This document shows positions 28,487-37,046 of a stretch of DNA of 64,000 nt, one piece after another (position 1 is the first letter of the stretch; every line of letters starts with the position of its first letter). The stretch lies in the NCBI RefSeq assembly GCF_028748185.1, contig NZ_CP118164.1:3435814-3499813 (forward strand), given 5' to 3'. Source of the stretch: Bremerella sp. P1 (GTDB taxonomy: Bacteria > Planctomycetota > Planctomycetia > Pirellulales > Pirellulaceae). Under the pieces are notes generated by a model. The model saw nothing but the letters and a program-made list of their open reading frames with translations, searched no databases and was not told the DNA's origin. Position numbers and translations under genes: made by a program.

Positions 28487-29449
28487 CTAGCCCTGCATGG
28501 CTTGAATCGCCGCAGTCAATTCAGTGACGGCCGACTTAAGGTCGTTGCCTTCCAACCAAAGACGCGGCGCATGAACCTTTTGACGAACGGCCTCAGCTAA
28601 CGCAGCTTGAAGGCCGTTTCTTTCTTCAGGCGACCACCAACCTGCTTCGACGTCGCCGTAGGTATCTTCCGGGCGATTCCAATAGACCGTCAGCCGTGCT
28701 GGTGATGTGCCTGGTGGGATGCTGGAAATGGTCCCGCCCAGGACCTCGGCGATACCGAACCACCAGGGAAGAACGCGGACGCTCGAGCCAGGGGGGAGGC
28801 TACGATGCTCCAACTGCTGCTTGGTTAAATTCTGCAGCGAAGTCACCAATTCGTCTCGTGACTTGGGAAGCGGCAGCAATTCGTTCGCAAGCGAATGTTT
28901 TGGGTCGCTTAGTTCTTTTTCAGTCGCAGCGAGCAAGTCGCCGACCGCAGGTCCCGGCAATGCGGCGATCTCAACCACCGGTGGAGCACCCGAGAGATGC
29001 TCCCACAGCTGCCCTATCGTCGTGTCGAGCTCGGGGTGAAGCATCTCGGTCGCAACTTCCGCAGCAGGCTGCATGACGAAACGTCGGAAGCTCATGCGCG
29101 GATGCGGGATGGTAAGCTGCGGTGTTTTGATGATCTGCCGGTCATAGAGAAGCAAGTCAATGTCAAGCTTCCGAGCACCCCAGCGTTGGATGCGAACGCG
29201 GCCATGGCTTTGCTCGATATCGATCAGCTTCTGATGAACTTGCTCGGGCGAGAGAGAGGTAGAAAATTTCGCCGCCGAATTGAGATAATCGGGTTGCCCG
29301 CTGGGACCACCGACCGGTTTGGTGATCAACAGTTCGCTTCGTGCTTCCAACGTAAACTCTGGATCGGAAGCGAGTTGGTCAACGGCCTGCGTCAGGGTTT
29401 CGCCCAGATCTCCGAGATTCGCGCCCAGGGCAATCAAAATGGTGGGCAC
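28487..29449 (-). CDS. folK: HPPK (FolK) with unassigned C-terminal domain
   Basis: A 320-residue protein. The first 160 residues are 2-amino-4-hydroxy-6-hydroxymethyldihydropteridine pyrophosphokinase: it opens ILIALGANLGD, has RWGARKLDIDLLLYD with the Mg-binding Asp pair at about 95-97 and IPHPRMSFRRFVMQP. It would transfer pyrophosphate from ATP to the pterin in folate synthesis. Normal FolK proteins are about 160-180 residues; here a further 150 residues follow, with VLPWWFGIAEVLGGT and AGWWSPEERNGLQAALAEA, that I cannot assign. The start is GTG 29449, directly at the conserved N-terminus; an ATG does not occur nearby. Confidence 0.85.
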   Translation of the reverse strand: MPTILIALGANLGDLGETLTQAVDQLASDPEFTLEARSELLITKPVGGPSGQPDYLNSAAKFSTSLSPEQVHQKLIDIEQSHGRVRIQRWGARKLDIDLLLYDRQIIKTPQLTIPHPRMSFRRFVMQPAAEVATEMLHPELDTTIGQLWEHLSGAPPVVEIAALPGPAVGDLLAATEKELSDPKHSLANELLPLPKSRDELVTSLQNLTKQQLEHRSLPPGSSVRVLPWWFGIAEVLGGTISSIPPGTSPARLTVYWNRPEDTYGDVEAGWWSPEERNGLQAALAEAVRQKVHAPRLWLEGNDLKSAVTELTAAIQAMQG

Positions 29450-30142
29450 AAGTCAGTTGCTCTGCGAGCGGCTCGAGGAAACGTCAGACGAACAGGTGTG
29501 AATAACATGTTGATCAGGACGCCAAAAAGCATGAAGGGATCTCCATAAACAAGCTCGGAAGCTTGTCGCACGTCGGTCCATTCAGTCGTCGCCCTTCAAA
29601 CTTTTTAGCGGAGAGTGTTGCCAACCTATGTGTGACAATTCCCTTTGCCGGAAAGCAATATCTCTCGCACGCACTCATATCCCTCTCGTTCTCCGCTACG
29701 GCTTGCACACTTGCCGTCGAAACCGCGTGGCGTTGCTGCACTTTTCCAGGCGCGCAGAAGTCCCTAAGGATTTCCTATATTCGCGAGCCAGGAACCAAAG
29801 GTCAGAAAGACCAATTTGCAACAAGTGACACGGGATTTGGAGGAGGAGAGAGGTGTTAAAGACGCTAATCGCGTCCCTTGGTTCCAATCAACATAGGGAC
29901 TAATTTTGCGAAGCGAAGCGGAGTTGTCAAGCAACCATCGTAATCTTTTTTTCACATTGTGATTCTGGCTTGAATTTCATCGCAAAAAATCGTTTGCATT
30001 TCGTTGTCAAGGCTTGTGCTCAAAAAACGCAAAGCGTGAAAGTCGAAATCAAAGAGTGAGTAATTATTTAGTGAGTCGTTAGGTGTTATTTCGTTATTGG
30101 CGCTCACATGGCAGATAGTGTGAAAGTCGATTCACAGGCCGA
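29450..30142. other. Gene-poor AT-rich intergenic region with a direct repeat
   Basis: 693 bases between folK and the nitrilase gene. The right half (about 29880-30140) is strongly AT-rich compared with the rest of the window. The 11-mer GTGAAAGTCGA occurs exactly at 30036-30046 and 30120-30130. Short frames here (for example 29563-29859) lack ribosome-binding sites and recognisable domains, so I do not call them genes. A non-coding RNA cannot be excluded. Confidence 0.4.
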
Positions 30143-30958
30143 CTAAGCCATTCGGCGATGCGAAAGGGCCGGTAATTCCGCACGTATTTTACGCTGGGCG
30201 GCGAGATCGATTTCGGCGTAGATGATGCCTTGCTTATCGCGATCGCCACGGGCGAGCACCTTTCCCCAGGGATCGATAATCAAAGAATTTCCGTGACACT
30301 TGATCGTGTCGCCATACATCCCGCATTGATTCGCGGCGATAACATAAATTTGATTTTCAATCGCACGTGCCCGCGCTAAAACTTCCCAATGCGCCTCGCC
30401 AGTCTTGTCCGTAAACGCGGCAGGCAGCACACAGACCTGCATTCCGTCTTCGGTCAGGCGACGGAAAATCTCGGGGAACCGCAAATCGTAGCAGATGGCC
30501 TGGCCGATATGCCCCAGCGGCGTTGCCGCGACCGACAATTGACTGCCTGCCCGCACGTAGTCGGACTCGACCACTTTCACCTCCGGCAGGTTGATATCGA
30601 AGCAGTGGATCTTGTCGTAGGTGGACAAAACTTGGCCATGCGGACCGAATAGAATGCTTCGGTTCATCACCTTGCTGGGGTCGTCACTAGCGGCGATGGC
30701 CACGCTGCCGGCACACAGCACCAGCTCGTTCTTGATGGCCAGGCCACGCATGGTTTGCAGGACCTTTCCGTCCATCGTTTCGGCGTTTTCACGCAGCTGA
30801 GAAACTTTTCCGAGGTAAGGAAACAGCTCAGGAAGTACCACCAATTGGGCCCCTTCCTGGGCCGCATCCGTGATCATTGATTCCGCTTGTTCCAAATTCA
30901 CCGATTTTTCCGCTCCCGAGTCCATTTGTAGGGCGGCAACAACGTAAGGAGCGATCAT
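30143..30958 (-). CDS. Carbon-nitrogen hydrolase (nitrilase superfamily, Nit1/Nit2-like)
   Basis: A 271-residue cytoplasmic amidase of the nitrilase superfamily. The Glu-Lys-Cys triad is visible: Glu44 in VLPELF, Lys116 in YDKIHCFDI and Cys156 in AICYDLRFPE. The combination of KIHCFDI with CYDLRFPEIFR is typical of the deaminated-glutathione amidase (Nit1) and omega-amidase (Nit2) branch. Length is normal. It stands alone on the minus strand and diverges from the GT2 gene. Exact substrate is uncertain, although a metabolite-repair role is the best guess. Confidence 0.88.
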   Translation of the reverse strand: MIAPYVVAALQMDSGAEKSVNLEQAESMITDAAQEGAQLVVLPELFPYLGKVSQLRENAETMDGKVLQTMRGLAIKNELVLCAGSVAIAASDDPSKVMNRSILFGPHGQVLSTYDKIHCFDINLPEVKVVESDYVRAGSQLSVAATPLGHIGQAICYDLRFPEIFRRLTEDGMQVCVLPAAFTDKTGEAHWEVLARARAIENQIYVIAANQCGMYGDTIKCHGNSLIIDPWGKVLARGDRDKQGIIYAEIDLAAQRKIRAELPALSHRRMA

Positions 30959-31079
30959 AGCTGCGGGTCTCCAAGGTTCGTTTTTTCTGAGATGTGCTCT
31001 ATACTTGTACGCGGACTTGGTTGGTCAACGTGGCCCCTTCCGGGTTCGGGTTTTTTTCTTCCCGGAATTGCCAAAACCA

Positions 31080-31919
31080 ATGAGTATTCATTCTGAAAAC
31101 GATCAGGACGTCTTGTCGCTTCTGGAGCGGACCTTCTTGGAGATCTCTACGGACGAATCGCGCCGGGTGGAGTTGCTGCACCAGCTTTTGGGTGAAGCGG
31201 CATGCTATCGGCTGTCGATTTACGAGATTCCTCGCGACTTTCTGCTTTCGGTCGTGGTGCCCATTTTCAATGAAGTCAACTCGCTGCAACAAGTTATTGC
31301 AGCAGTTCGCCAATGCGGTTTCAAGTGCGAAATCATTTTGGTCGACGATGGCAGCACCGACGGAACGCGAGAATTGCTGGAAACGCTCCGCGATCAGACC
31401 GACCTGAAGATCATTCTGCACGAGAAGAATCAAGGCAAAGGGGCTGCCCTGGCGACCGGTTTCAAGGAAGCGACCGGCGATGCGGTGATCATTCAGGACG
31501 CCGATTTGGAATACACACCCAACGATTACCGCGCTCTGCTGCAGCCGATCATCTGCGAAGGGGTCGACGCCGTTTACGGTAGCCGCTTTATCACCGGTCA
31601 GCGGAATGTTCCCCGCGTGCGGCATTACCTGGCCAACAAGATGGTGACCATGTGGTCGAACTTGTTCACCAATCTACTGCTCACCGATATGGAAACCTGT
31701 TACAAGGTGTTCCGCCGCGAGGTTATTCAAGAGATCGCGCCCACGCTTCGCGAGAAACGCTTTGGCGTCGAGCCGGAAATCACGGCTAAGCTGTCCCGCC
31801 GCAAGGGGCTGCGAATTCGCGAAGTTCCGATCCGCTATTACCCTCGCACCTTTGAAGAGGGAAAGAAGATCGGTTGGAAAGATGGCATCCGGGCCCTGTG
31901 GTGTGCTATCCGATATTAA
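31080..31919 (+). CDS. GT2-family glycosyltransferase (dolichyl-phosphate sugar synthase-like)
   Basis: A 279-residue inverting GT-A enzyme without membrane helices. LLSVVVPIFNEVNSL (about 54-68), EIILVDDGSTDGT (about 86-98), the metal-binding DAD in IIQDADLEYTP, and the late TCYKVFRREV match the polyprenyl-phosphate hexose transferase group. An N-terminal 50-residue helical extension precedes the domain. The frame reaches back to 31005, but ATG 31080 is the better start. It is followed 33 bases later by a flippase gene, so the pair probably makes and exports a lipid-linked glycan. The sugar is unknown. Confidence 0.87.
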   Translation: MSIHSENDQDVLSLLERTFLEISTDESRRVELLHQLLGEAACYRLSIYEIPRDFLLSVVVPIFNEVNSLQQVIAAVRQCGFKCEIILVDDGSTDGTRELLETLRDQTDLKIILHEKNQGKGAALATGFKEATGDAVIIQDADLEYTPNDYRALLQPIICEGVDAVYGSRFITGQRNVPRVRHYLANKMVTMWSNLFTNLLLTDMETCYKVFRREVIQEIAPTLREKRFGVEPEITAKLSRRKGLRIREVPIRYYPRTFEEGKKIGWKDGIRALWCAIRY

Positions 31920-31952
31920 GTTTCACACCACCTATCAGCTCGCCTTCGCTAT

Positions 31953-33491
31953 ATGAATGATGCCCCCACGCCCGAGAACGCGGCATCGCCTATCGACCCC
32001 GACCTGATGCGCAAGACGCAGCGGGCAACGCGGTTGACCATGATTGGTCAGATCGCCGGGCAAGTCATCTCGCTGGTCGTCATCGCCGAATTGTATCGCC
32101 TGGTTTCTCCGGCCGAATTCGGGTTGCTGGGGATGTTCATGCCCATCATGCTGCTGATTCGCTCGTTCGGGTCGCTGGGGATGGATATTGCGACGGTGCA
32201 GAAAAAGGGGCTGACCAACGAAGAAGCCTCGACGCTGTTCTGGTACCAGGTGATTACCGGCGTCATTCTGACGATCATCCTGATCGGGCTCTCGCCACTT
32301 CTGGCGATGTGGTTTCAAGCCGAGCGGTTAACGATGGTGGGCATCGCCCTGTCAGGCACGGCCTTGCTGTACAACAGCTATTCGCAACATAAATCGCTGG
32401 CCGAGAAGAAACTGCACTTCGGCCGGTTAACGATCGTGCGAGTTCTTTCCTTGATCGTGAGCGGCATCTTGGCGATCGTCGCGGCGTATAGTGGCTGGGG
32501 CATCTGGGCCTTGGTCGTCCAGCAGTATAGCGAACTGGTGGTGCTGAATATCGGCTTCTGGGCGATCGAACCATGGCGACCTGGCAAGTGTGCTCCGCTG
32601 TCGGAAATGAAGCAGCTGCTCAACTTCAGCGGGTACTACACGCTGGGCGGCGTTTTCTTTGCGGTGGGTCAAAACCTGGACAAGATCGTTTTGGGGGCCG
32701 TCTTTGGTTCGAGTGCCGAGGGGCAGCAATGGATCGGCTATTACACCCAGGCCTACAACCAGATGATTCGCCCGGTCTATTTGCTGACCTCGCCGGTGAC
32801 TTCGGCCATGTTGCCGGCATTGTCGCAGGCAAAAGGGAATCCCGAATCGTTCGCTGCCTTGACGGCTTCGTTCTACCGTATGGTTGGCATCATGTTGGCT
32901 CCCTGTTCGATCGGGATGCTGATCGTCGGAGACGAACTGATGCCAGTGCTGGGGGGAAGAGATTGGATTCAGGCCGGAGATATCCTCTCGATCATGGGCT
33001 TGATGATTGTCGCCCAGAGCTGGATCAATATCTCGGGAAGCTTGATGAGTGCCGCTGGTCGGGCCGACCTATTGGCGGTCGGAGCCTTCGGCAACTTGGT
33101 GATTCTGTCCGGGGCATGCGGCGCCGCGTACTTCTTTGCCGGGAAAAATGACGCCGAACTGTTTACGATCGACTTGGCAGGCCTGGTCATGCTGGCGACC
33201 GTTGCCGTATGCGGACCGTATCTGGCGTTCTGCTTTAAGAGTACCGGAGTCCCTGTCGGGAAAACATTCAGCCAGCTAACGCCGGCTCTGGCGGCTTCGA
33301 TCTTGATGGGAGCAGTCGTCTACCTTGCCGGCTTGTTGGACTACTACCTGCCGGACGCATTGACTCTGGCCGAAGAAATCATCGTCGGCGTGATCATCTA
33401 CTTTGTCTTTGCCCGCAACGAGATCCGCTGGCTATGGCGGCAGCTGCGTGGCCTGAAGCCGGATGAAGACATTCACACGGTGGTGGATTAG
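31953..33491 (+). CDS. Oligosaccharide flippase (MOP superfamily, WzxC-like)
   Basis: A 512-residue membrane protein with about twelve to fourteen hydrophobic segments. The N-terminal RLTMIGQIAGQVISLVVIAE followed by RLVSPAEFGLLGMF is typical of the polysaccharide-export flippases that move lipid-linked oligosaccharides across the cytoplasmic membrane. The central FSGYYTLGGVFFAVGQNLDK also fits. It is very likely co-transcribed with the GT2 gene. No polymerase, initiating transferase or other glycan gene is adjacent, so what it carries is unclear. A REP-like pair follows its stop codon. Confidence 0.87.
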   Translation: MNDAPTPENAASPIDPDLMRKTQRATRLTMIGQIAGQVISLVVIAELYRLVSPAEFGLLGMFMPIMLLIRSFGSLGMDIATVQKKGLTNEEASTLFWYQVITGVILTIILIGLSPLLAMWFQAERLTMVGIALSGTALLYNSYSQHKSLAEKKLHFGRLTIVRVLSLIVSGILAIVAAYSGWGIWALVVQQYSELVVLNIGFWAIEPWRPGKCAPLSEMKQLLNFSGYYTLGGVFFAVGQNLDKIVLGAVFGSSAEGQQWIGYYTQAYNQMIRPVYLLTSPVTSAMLPALSQAKGNPESFAALTASFYRMVGIMLAPCSIGMLIVGDELMPVLGGRDWIQAGDILSIMGLMIVAQSWINISGSLMSAAGRADLLAVGAFGNLVILSGACGAAYFFAGKNDAELFTIDLAGLVMLATVAVCGPYLAFCFKSTGVPVGKTFSQLTPALAASILMGAVVYLAGLLDYYLPDALTLAEEIIVGVIIYFVFARNEIRWLWRQLRGLKPDEDIHTVVD

Positions 33492-33499
33492 CACATCCG

Positions 33500-33674
33500 G
33501 TCCCCTCTCCACCGTCCTCGGGGGAGAGGGTTAGGGTGAGGGGGCATGTCGCGTCCTGTGAACTGCATGTGCGAACGGGGTTCTTATCGGTGCCTAAATC
33601 GAAGTTGGCGATGACTGGTGAAGGTCGCTCTAGAAACCCTCACCCTAGCCCTCTCCCTGCAAGGGAGAGGGGAC
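33500..33674. repeat. Second REPIN-like pair of REP units
   Basis: Left unit 33500-33545 (GTCCCCTCTCCACCGTCCTC through TTAGGGTGAGGGGGC) and inverted right unit 33637-33674 (CCCTCACCCTAGCCCTCTCC through GAGAGGGGAC). Order, orientation and total length (175 bases versus 177) repeat those of the pair at 20152-20328, while the sequence between the units differs. It lies between convergent gene ends. Confidence 0.8.
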
Positions 33675-33687
33675 TAGAAATAGTGGA

Positions 33688-35052
33688 TTAAAGCTTGCCG
33701 AGGATGGAGTCGCCGCGGAACTTAGGCCGGGCCATGACCAGCTGGCTGACGCCGATCTGGCGTTCATCAAAGCCGGCTTCGCAGTAGGCCAGGTAGTACT
33801 CCCACATGCGAAGGAAGTAATCGTCCATACCCAGGGCGCGAATGCGGGGCAGATTCTCGAAGAAGTTCTCTCGCCAGGCGGCCAGGGTGCGAGCGTAGTG
33901 ACTACCGAAATCTTCCGCATGCACGATCCGCAGGTCGGTCTTCTTGGCGATCGAGCTTGCCATCAGGTGGTACGACGGCAGAAAACCGCCGGGGAAGATA
34001 TAGCGTTGAATAAAGTCGATCCCCCGCGAGTAGCTTGCGACGCGTTCATCGGGAATCGTAATCACTTGCAAGGCCATCGTTCCGTCCGGCTTCAACAGCG
34101 ACCCGCACTTCTCGAAATAGGTGTCGAGATAGTCGCGGCCGACCGCTTCGATCATTTCGATACTGACAACATGATCGTAGGTACCGGTCAGATCGCGATA
34201 GTCTTGCTTGAGTAGCGTGACACGGTCCTGAAGGCCCGCATCTTCGATTCGGCGGCACGCATAATTAAACTGCTGCTGCGAGATGGTGGTCGTTGTAACG
34301 TGGCAGCCATAGTGCTTGGCGGCATACTCGGCGAAGCCACCCCAGCCCGTTCCGATCTCCAGTACGCGACTTCCTGGCTGAATGTTGAGTTTGCGGCAGA
34401 TGCGATCGAGCTTGGCAATGGATGCCTCTTCCAAGGTCGCGTCTTCCCGCTCGTAAATACCAGAGGAGTACATCATCGTTGGGTCGAGCATCAACTGGAA
34501 GAATTCGTTGCTCAGGTCGTAGTGCGCCGCGATATTATTGCGGCTTCCTTCCTTGGAGTTTCGCGTTTGCCACTGCTGTAGATTGCGCCACGGTGCCAGC
34601 CAGAACGACGAATGACGTTCAACCCCTTTCAAACGATCGAGATTACGCGCCATGATCCGCAGTAGCGCGGTCAGGTCGCTACAGACCCACTTCCCTTCCA
34701 GGTACGCTTCCGCCGCAGCGAGCGTTCCTCCCAGCATCATGTGTCGATAGACGCGTAGGTCGTCGATACGCACGACCGCCCGCAGTTCGACATCGTGGCT
34801 GGGGCCGAACTGAACCTGGCCCAGCGGATCGATGATGAGCACGTGCCCTGCTTCGATCTTCGAGAGCGTGCGATGCAGGATCTTGCGGCATTGCCGCGCG
34901 ACGTAGCAGTGAAGGCCTGCGGAAACTTGGGGGAGTGCCTTGCGTAGCCGCAGCGCAGGATGCTCGATCGCCAGTTCGACTAGGCCGGTTCGGTCACTTG
35001 CACAGGAACGTGGGCTGCGTGCTGACTCTGCGGGTGAGGATATATGGGACAT
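33688..35052 (-). CDS. Cyclopropane-fatty-acyl-phospholipid synthase family methyltransferase
   Basis: A 454-residue SAM-dependent enzyme that methylenates unsaturated acyl chains of membrane lipids. The N-terminal third is a lipid-binding region (GQVQFGPSHDVELRAVVRI). The catalytic part has NIAAHYDLSNEFFQLMLD, YSSGIYEREDATLEEA, the SAM motif VLEIGTGWGGFAEYAA (about 225-240) and YIFPGGFLPSY, with the conserved C-terminal YYLAYCEAGF. The longer frame begins with TTG 35073; ATG 35052 has GGTGGA upstream and overlaps the DUF1365 gene by 73 bases. Some relatives make methyl-branched or furan precursors rather than cyclopropane, so the exact product is open. Confidence 0.92.
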   Translation of the reverse strand: MSHISSPAESARSPRSCASDRTGLVELAIEHPALRLRKALPQVSAGLHCYVARQCRKILHRTLSKIEAGHVLIIDPLGQVQFGPSHDVELRAVVRIDDLRVYRHMMLGGTLAAAEAYLEGKWVCSDLTALLRIMARNLDRLKGVERHSSFWLAPWRNLQQWQTRNSKEGSRNNIAAHYDLSNEFFQLMLDPTMMYSSGIYEREDATLEEASIAKLDRICRKLNIQPGSRVLEIGTGWGGFAEYAAKHYGCHVTTTTISQQQFNYACRRIEDAGLQDRVTLLKQDYRDLTGTYDHVVSIEMIEAVGRDYLDTYFEKCGSLLKPDGTMALQVITIPDERVASYSRGIDFIQRYIFPGGFLPSYHLMASSIAKKTDLRIVHAEDFGSHYARTLAAWRENFFENLPRIRALGMDDYFLRMWEYYLAYCEAGFDERQIGVSQLVMARPKFRGDSILGKL

Positions 35053-35771
35053 CGTTTCCACCAAAGTTTCCAAGCTTCATAGTAGATTGCGGCAACGACT
35101 TTCAGGCTCATTGCAGGCAGTCGCCATAGAAACCGTTGAATGGTGCGCTGAGCTAACGGCTTTTTTTCCAAAGACATCCCAGCATAAAAAACAGGACGCC
35201 CCTCTTCATAATTCTCGAGACCCACAGCCAGGTGCTCACCGACCGAGCGAAACGACCAGCGGTAGGTGTGATTCATCGGCATGAACGGCGAGACATGCAT
35301 CTCTTTGGGGTGCTCGCAGATCCAGGCCTGATCGGCTTCGCTCCACTGCGGCTGAAGCAGGTAGACCTGCTGCTCGCCCCAGGGAATGTTGTTGACCTCG
35401 GCGAGGATGATTGCCGGGAAGTCGCTTTCGGGCGAGTCGTACAGGAAGAAGATATTCAGCGGGCTGAAGTAGTGTCCGAAGTATCGCAATTGCGTGAGCA
35501 ACCGGATCGGCCCCTGGGGACACGTGCCTAGCTTTTGCGTTACGAGCGACCTGACACGCTGCTCGAGTGAGCCTGACTGCTCGCGCAGGTGGACATCACG
35601 CGGAAACGAGATGGCGGCGCGGCGATGATCCGACAAGACTTTGCCAGGGCCGACCACCTGGTCGAGTTCGGCAAGGTCGAAGTAGGCCATCGTTAGGCGG
35701 TAGTCAAACTGATGCTTGACGGGCCCATAGCGTGTGTGGGAGACCGTTCCTTCGTACAAGCAACTGTGCAT
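34980..35771 (-). CDS. DUF1365-family protein
   Basis: A 263-residue protein of COG3496/DUF1365. The opening SCLYEGTVSHTRYGPVKHQF, the RLLTQLRYFGHYFSPLNIFF block and NIPWGEQQVYLL are characteristic. No enzymatic activity is established for the family; it is almost always encoded between a COG2907 flavoprotein and a CFA-synthase homologue, as here. ATG 35771 is chosen over the open frame to 35849. It overlaps the flavoprotein gene by 79 bases and the CFA gene by 73 bases, which implies tight translational coupling. Confidence 0.9.
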   Translation of the reverse strand: MHSCLYEGTVSHTRYGPVKHQFDYRLTMAYFDLAELDQVVGPGKVLSDHRRAAISFPRDVHLREQSGSLEQRVRSLVTQKLGTCPQGPIRLLTQLRYFGHYFSPLNIFFLYDSPESDFPAIILAEVNNIPWGEQQVYLLQPQWSEADQAWICEHPKEMHVSPFMPMNHTYRWSFRSVGEHLAVGLENYEEGRPVFYAGMSLEKKPLAQRTIQRFLWRLPAMSLKVVAAIYYEAWKLWWKRCPIYPHPQSQHAAHVPVQVTEPA

Positions 35772-37036
35772 TCGTCCAAGTTCTTTCCAAAGTAAGCGGC
35801 AACGGCCAAGGCACTCTTCACACCATCCTCGTGGAAACCATATCCACACCAGGCACCACAGAAGTACGTTTGCCGCTGACCCTGAATTTCCGGCAGACGC
35901 TTCTGGGCGGAATACGAGTGACGGTTGAACGCGGGGTGATCGTAGCTGATCTGCTGCAGGATTTTGTCGGGATCAATCCGGTCGGTGATGTTCAAGCTCA
36001 ACAGGATTGGCGTTGGCGAAGGGACGTTCTGCAAGCGAGAAAGGTCGTAGGTCACGCTGGCCGTGGTCGACCGATGGTTATCAGGCAGCAGGTAGTTCCA
36101 ACTGGCCCACGCGTGACGGTGCTTGGGCAGCAGCCGCGTGTCGGTATGCAGGACGGCGTCGTTTGGTTGATAGGGGAAGTGACCGAGGATCTCTCGTTCC
36201 TGCTCGGTGGGCTGGTCGAGCATCTTCAGCGTTTGGTCGGCATGCGTGGCGAAGATCACCTGGTCGAACTTTTCCGCCTGATCGTCCTTGGTGATCACAG
36301 TCACTCGCTCACCGTCACGTAGAACGCGTTTGACCGGCGAGTTCAAGCGGACGCGATCTCCTAGCGGCTCGATGAGCTTCCGGACGTACTGCTTCGATCC
36401 GCCGATGATCGTTTTCCACTGGGGGCGATTCCTGATGGCCATCAGGCCGTGGTTGTCGCAGAAGCCGAGGAAGAACTGGGCCGGGAAGTCGAGGATTTGC
36501 TGCGGCTCGGCCGACCAGATCGCGGCGGCCATCGGCAGGAGGTACTTTTCCCGAAACATCGTGCCGACACGACAGCGATCGAGAAACTGGCCCATCGTTT
36601 CCCCTTCGCCGATCGTGGACTGCTGGACGGCTTCAGTCCCCAGGCGATTGAACCGCAAGATGTCCCGCAGCATATTCCAGTAGTTGAGCGAGATTATGTT
36701 CTTCCAACTGGGAAACAGCCCGCGGAGACTACTGCCTTGGTATTCGAGGTCCGTCTTTTCACAGCGAACGCTGAAGCTCATATCACTGTCTTGAGCATCG
36801 ACCTCCAGCATATCCAGCAGGCGACAGAAATTAGGATAGGTTCGGTCATTGAAGACCATGAACCCGGTATCGACGTCATAGGAATGGTCGTCGATCAGGC
36901 AAGTGACCGTATTACTGTGCCCGCCTGGATAGCTGGCGGCCTCGAATAGCGTAATGTCATGATCGTTATGCAGCAGGCGAGCAGCCAGATTGCCGCTGAT
37001 ACCACCCCCGATGACTGCGATCCGTTGACGATTCAT
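35693..37036 (-). CDS. FAD/NAD(P)-binding amine-oxidase-type flavoprotein (COG2907)
   Basis: A 447-residue flavoprotein of the amine-oxidase fold. The dinucleotide motif VIGGGISGNLAARLL is at 7-21, the second FAD-contact region is VIFATHADQTLKML (about 255-268) and TYFCGAWCGYGFHEDG near 415-430 is the typical C-terminal FAD motif. It is the predicted redox partner of the neighbouring DUF1365 and CFA-synthase homologues in lipid modification. The frame extends to 37183 but MNRQRIAVIGG at 37036 is the natural start. It begins 10 bases after the DUF1295 gene ends. Confidence 0.92.
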   Translation of the reverse strand: MNRQRIAVIGGGISGNLAARLLHNDHDITLFEAASYPGGHSNTVTCLIDDHSYDVDTGFMVFNDRTYPNFCRLLDMLEVDAQDSDMSFSVRCEKTDLEYQGSSLRGLFPSWKNIISLNYWNMLRDILRFNRLGTEAVQQSTIGEGETMGQFLDRCRVGTMFREKYLLPMAAAIWSAEPQQILDFPAQFFLGFCDNHGLMAIRNRPQWKTIIGGSKQYVRKLIEPLGDRVRLNSPVKRVLRDGERVTVITKDDQAEKFDQVIFATHADQTLKMLDQPTEQEREILGHFPYQPNDAVLHTDTRLLPKHRHAWASWNYLLPDNHRSTTASVTYDLSRLQNVPSPTPILLSLNITDRIDPDKILQQISYDHPAFNRHSYSAQKRLPEIQGQRQTYFCGAWCGYGFHEDGVKSALAVAAYFGKNLDECTVACTKERSPTHAMGPSSISLTTA

Positions 37037-37046
37037 GGCACGCTTT

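Noticed and set aside
29563-29859. Small frame in the folK-nitrilase gap
   Set aside because: No ribosome-binding site, composition unlike neighbours, no motif.
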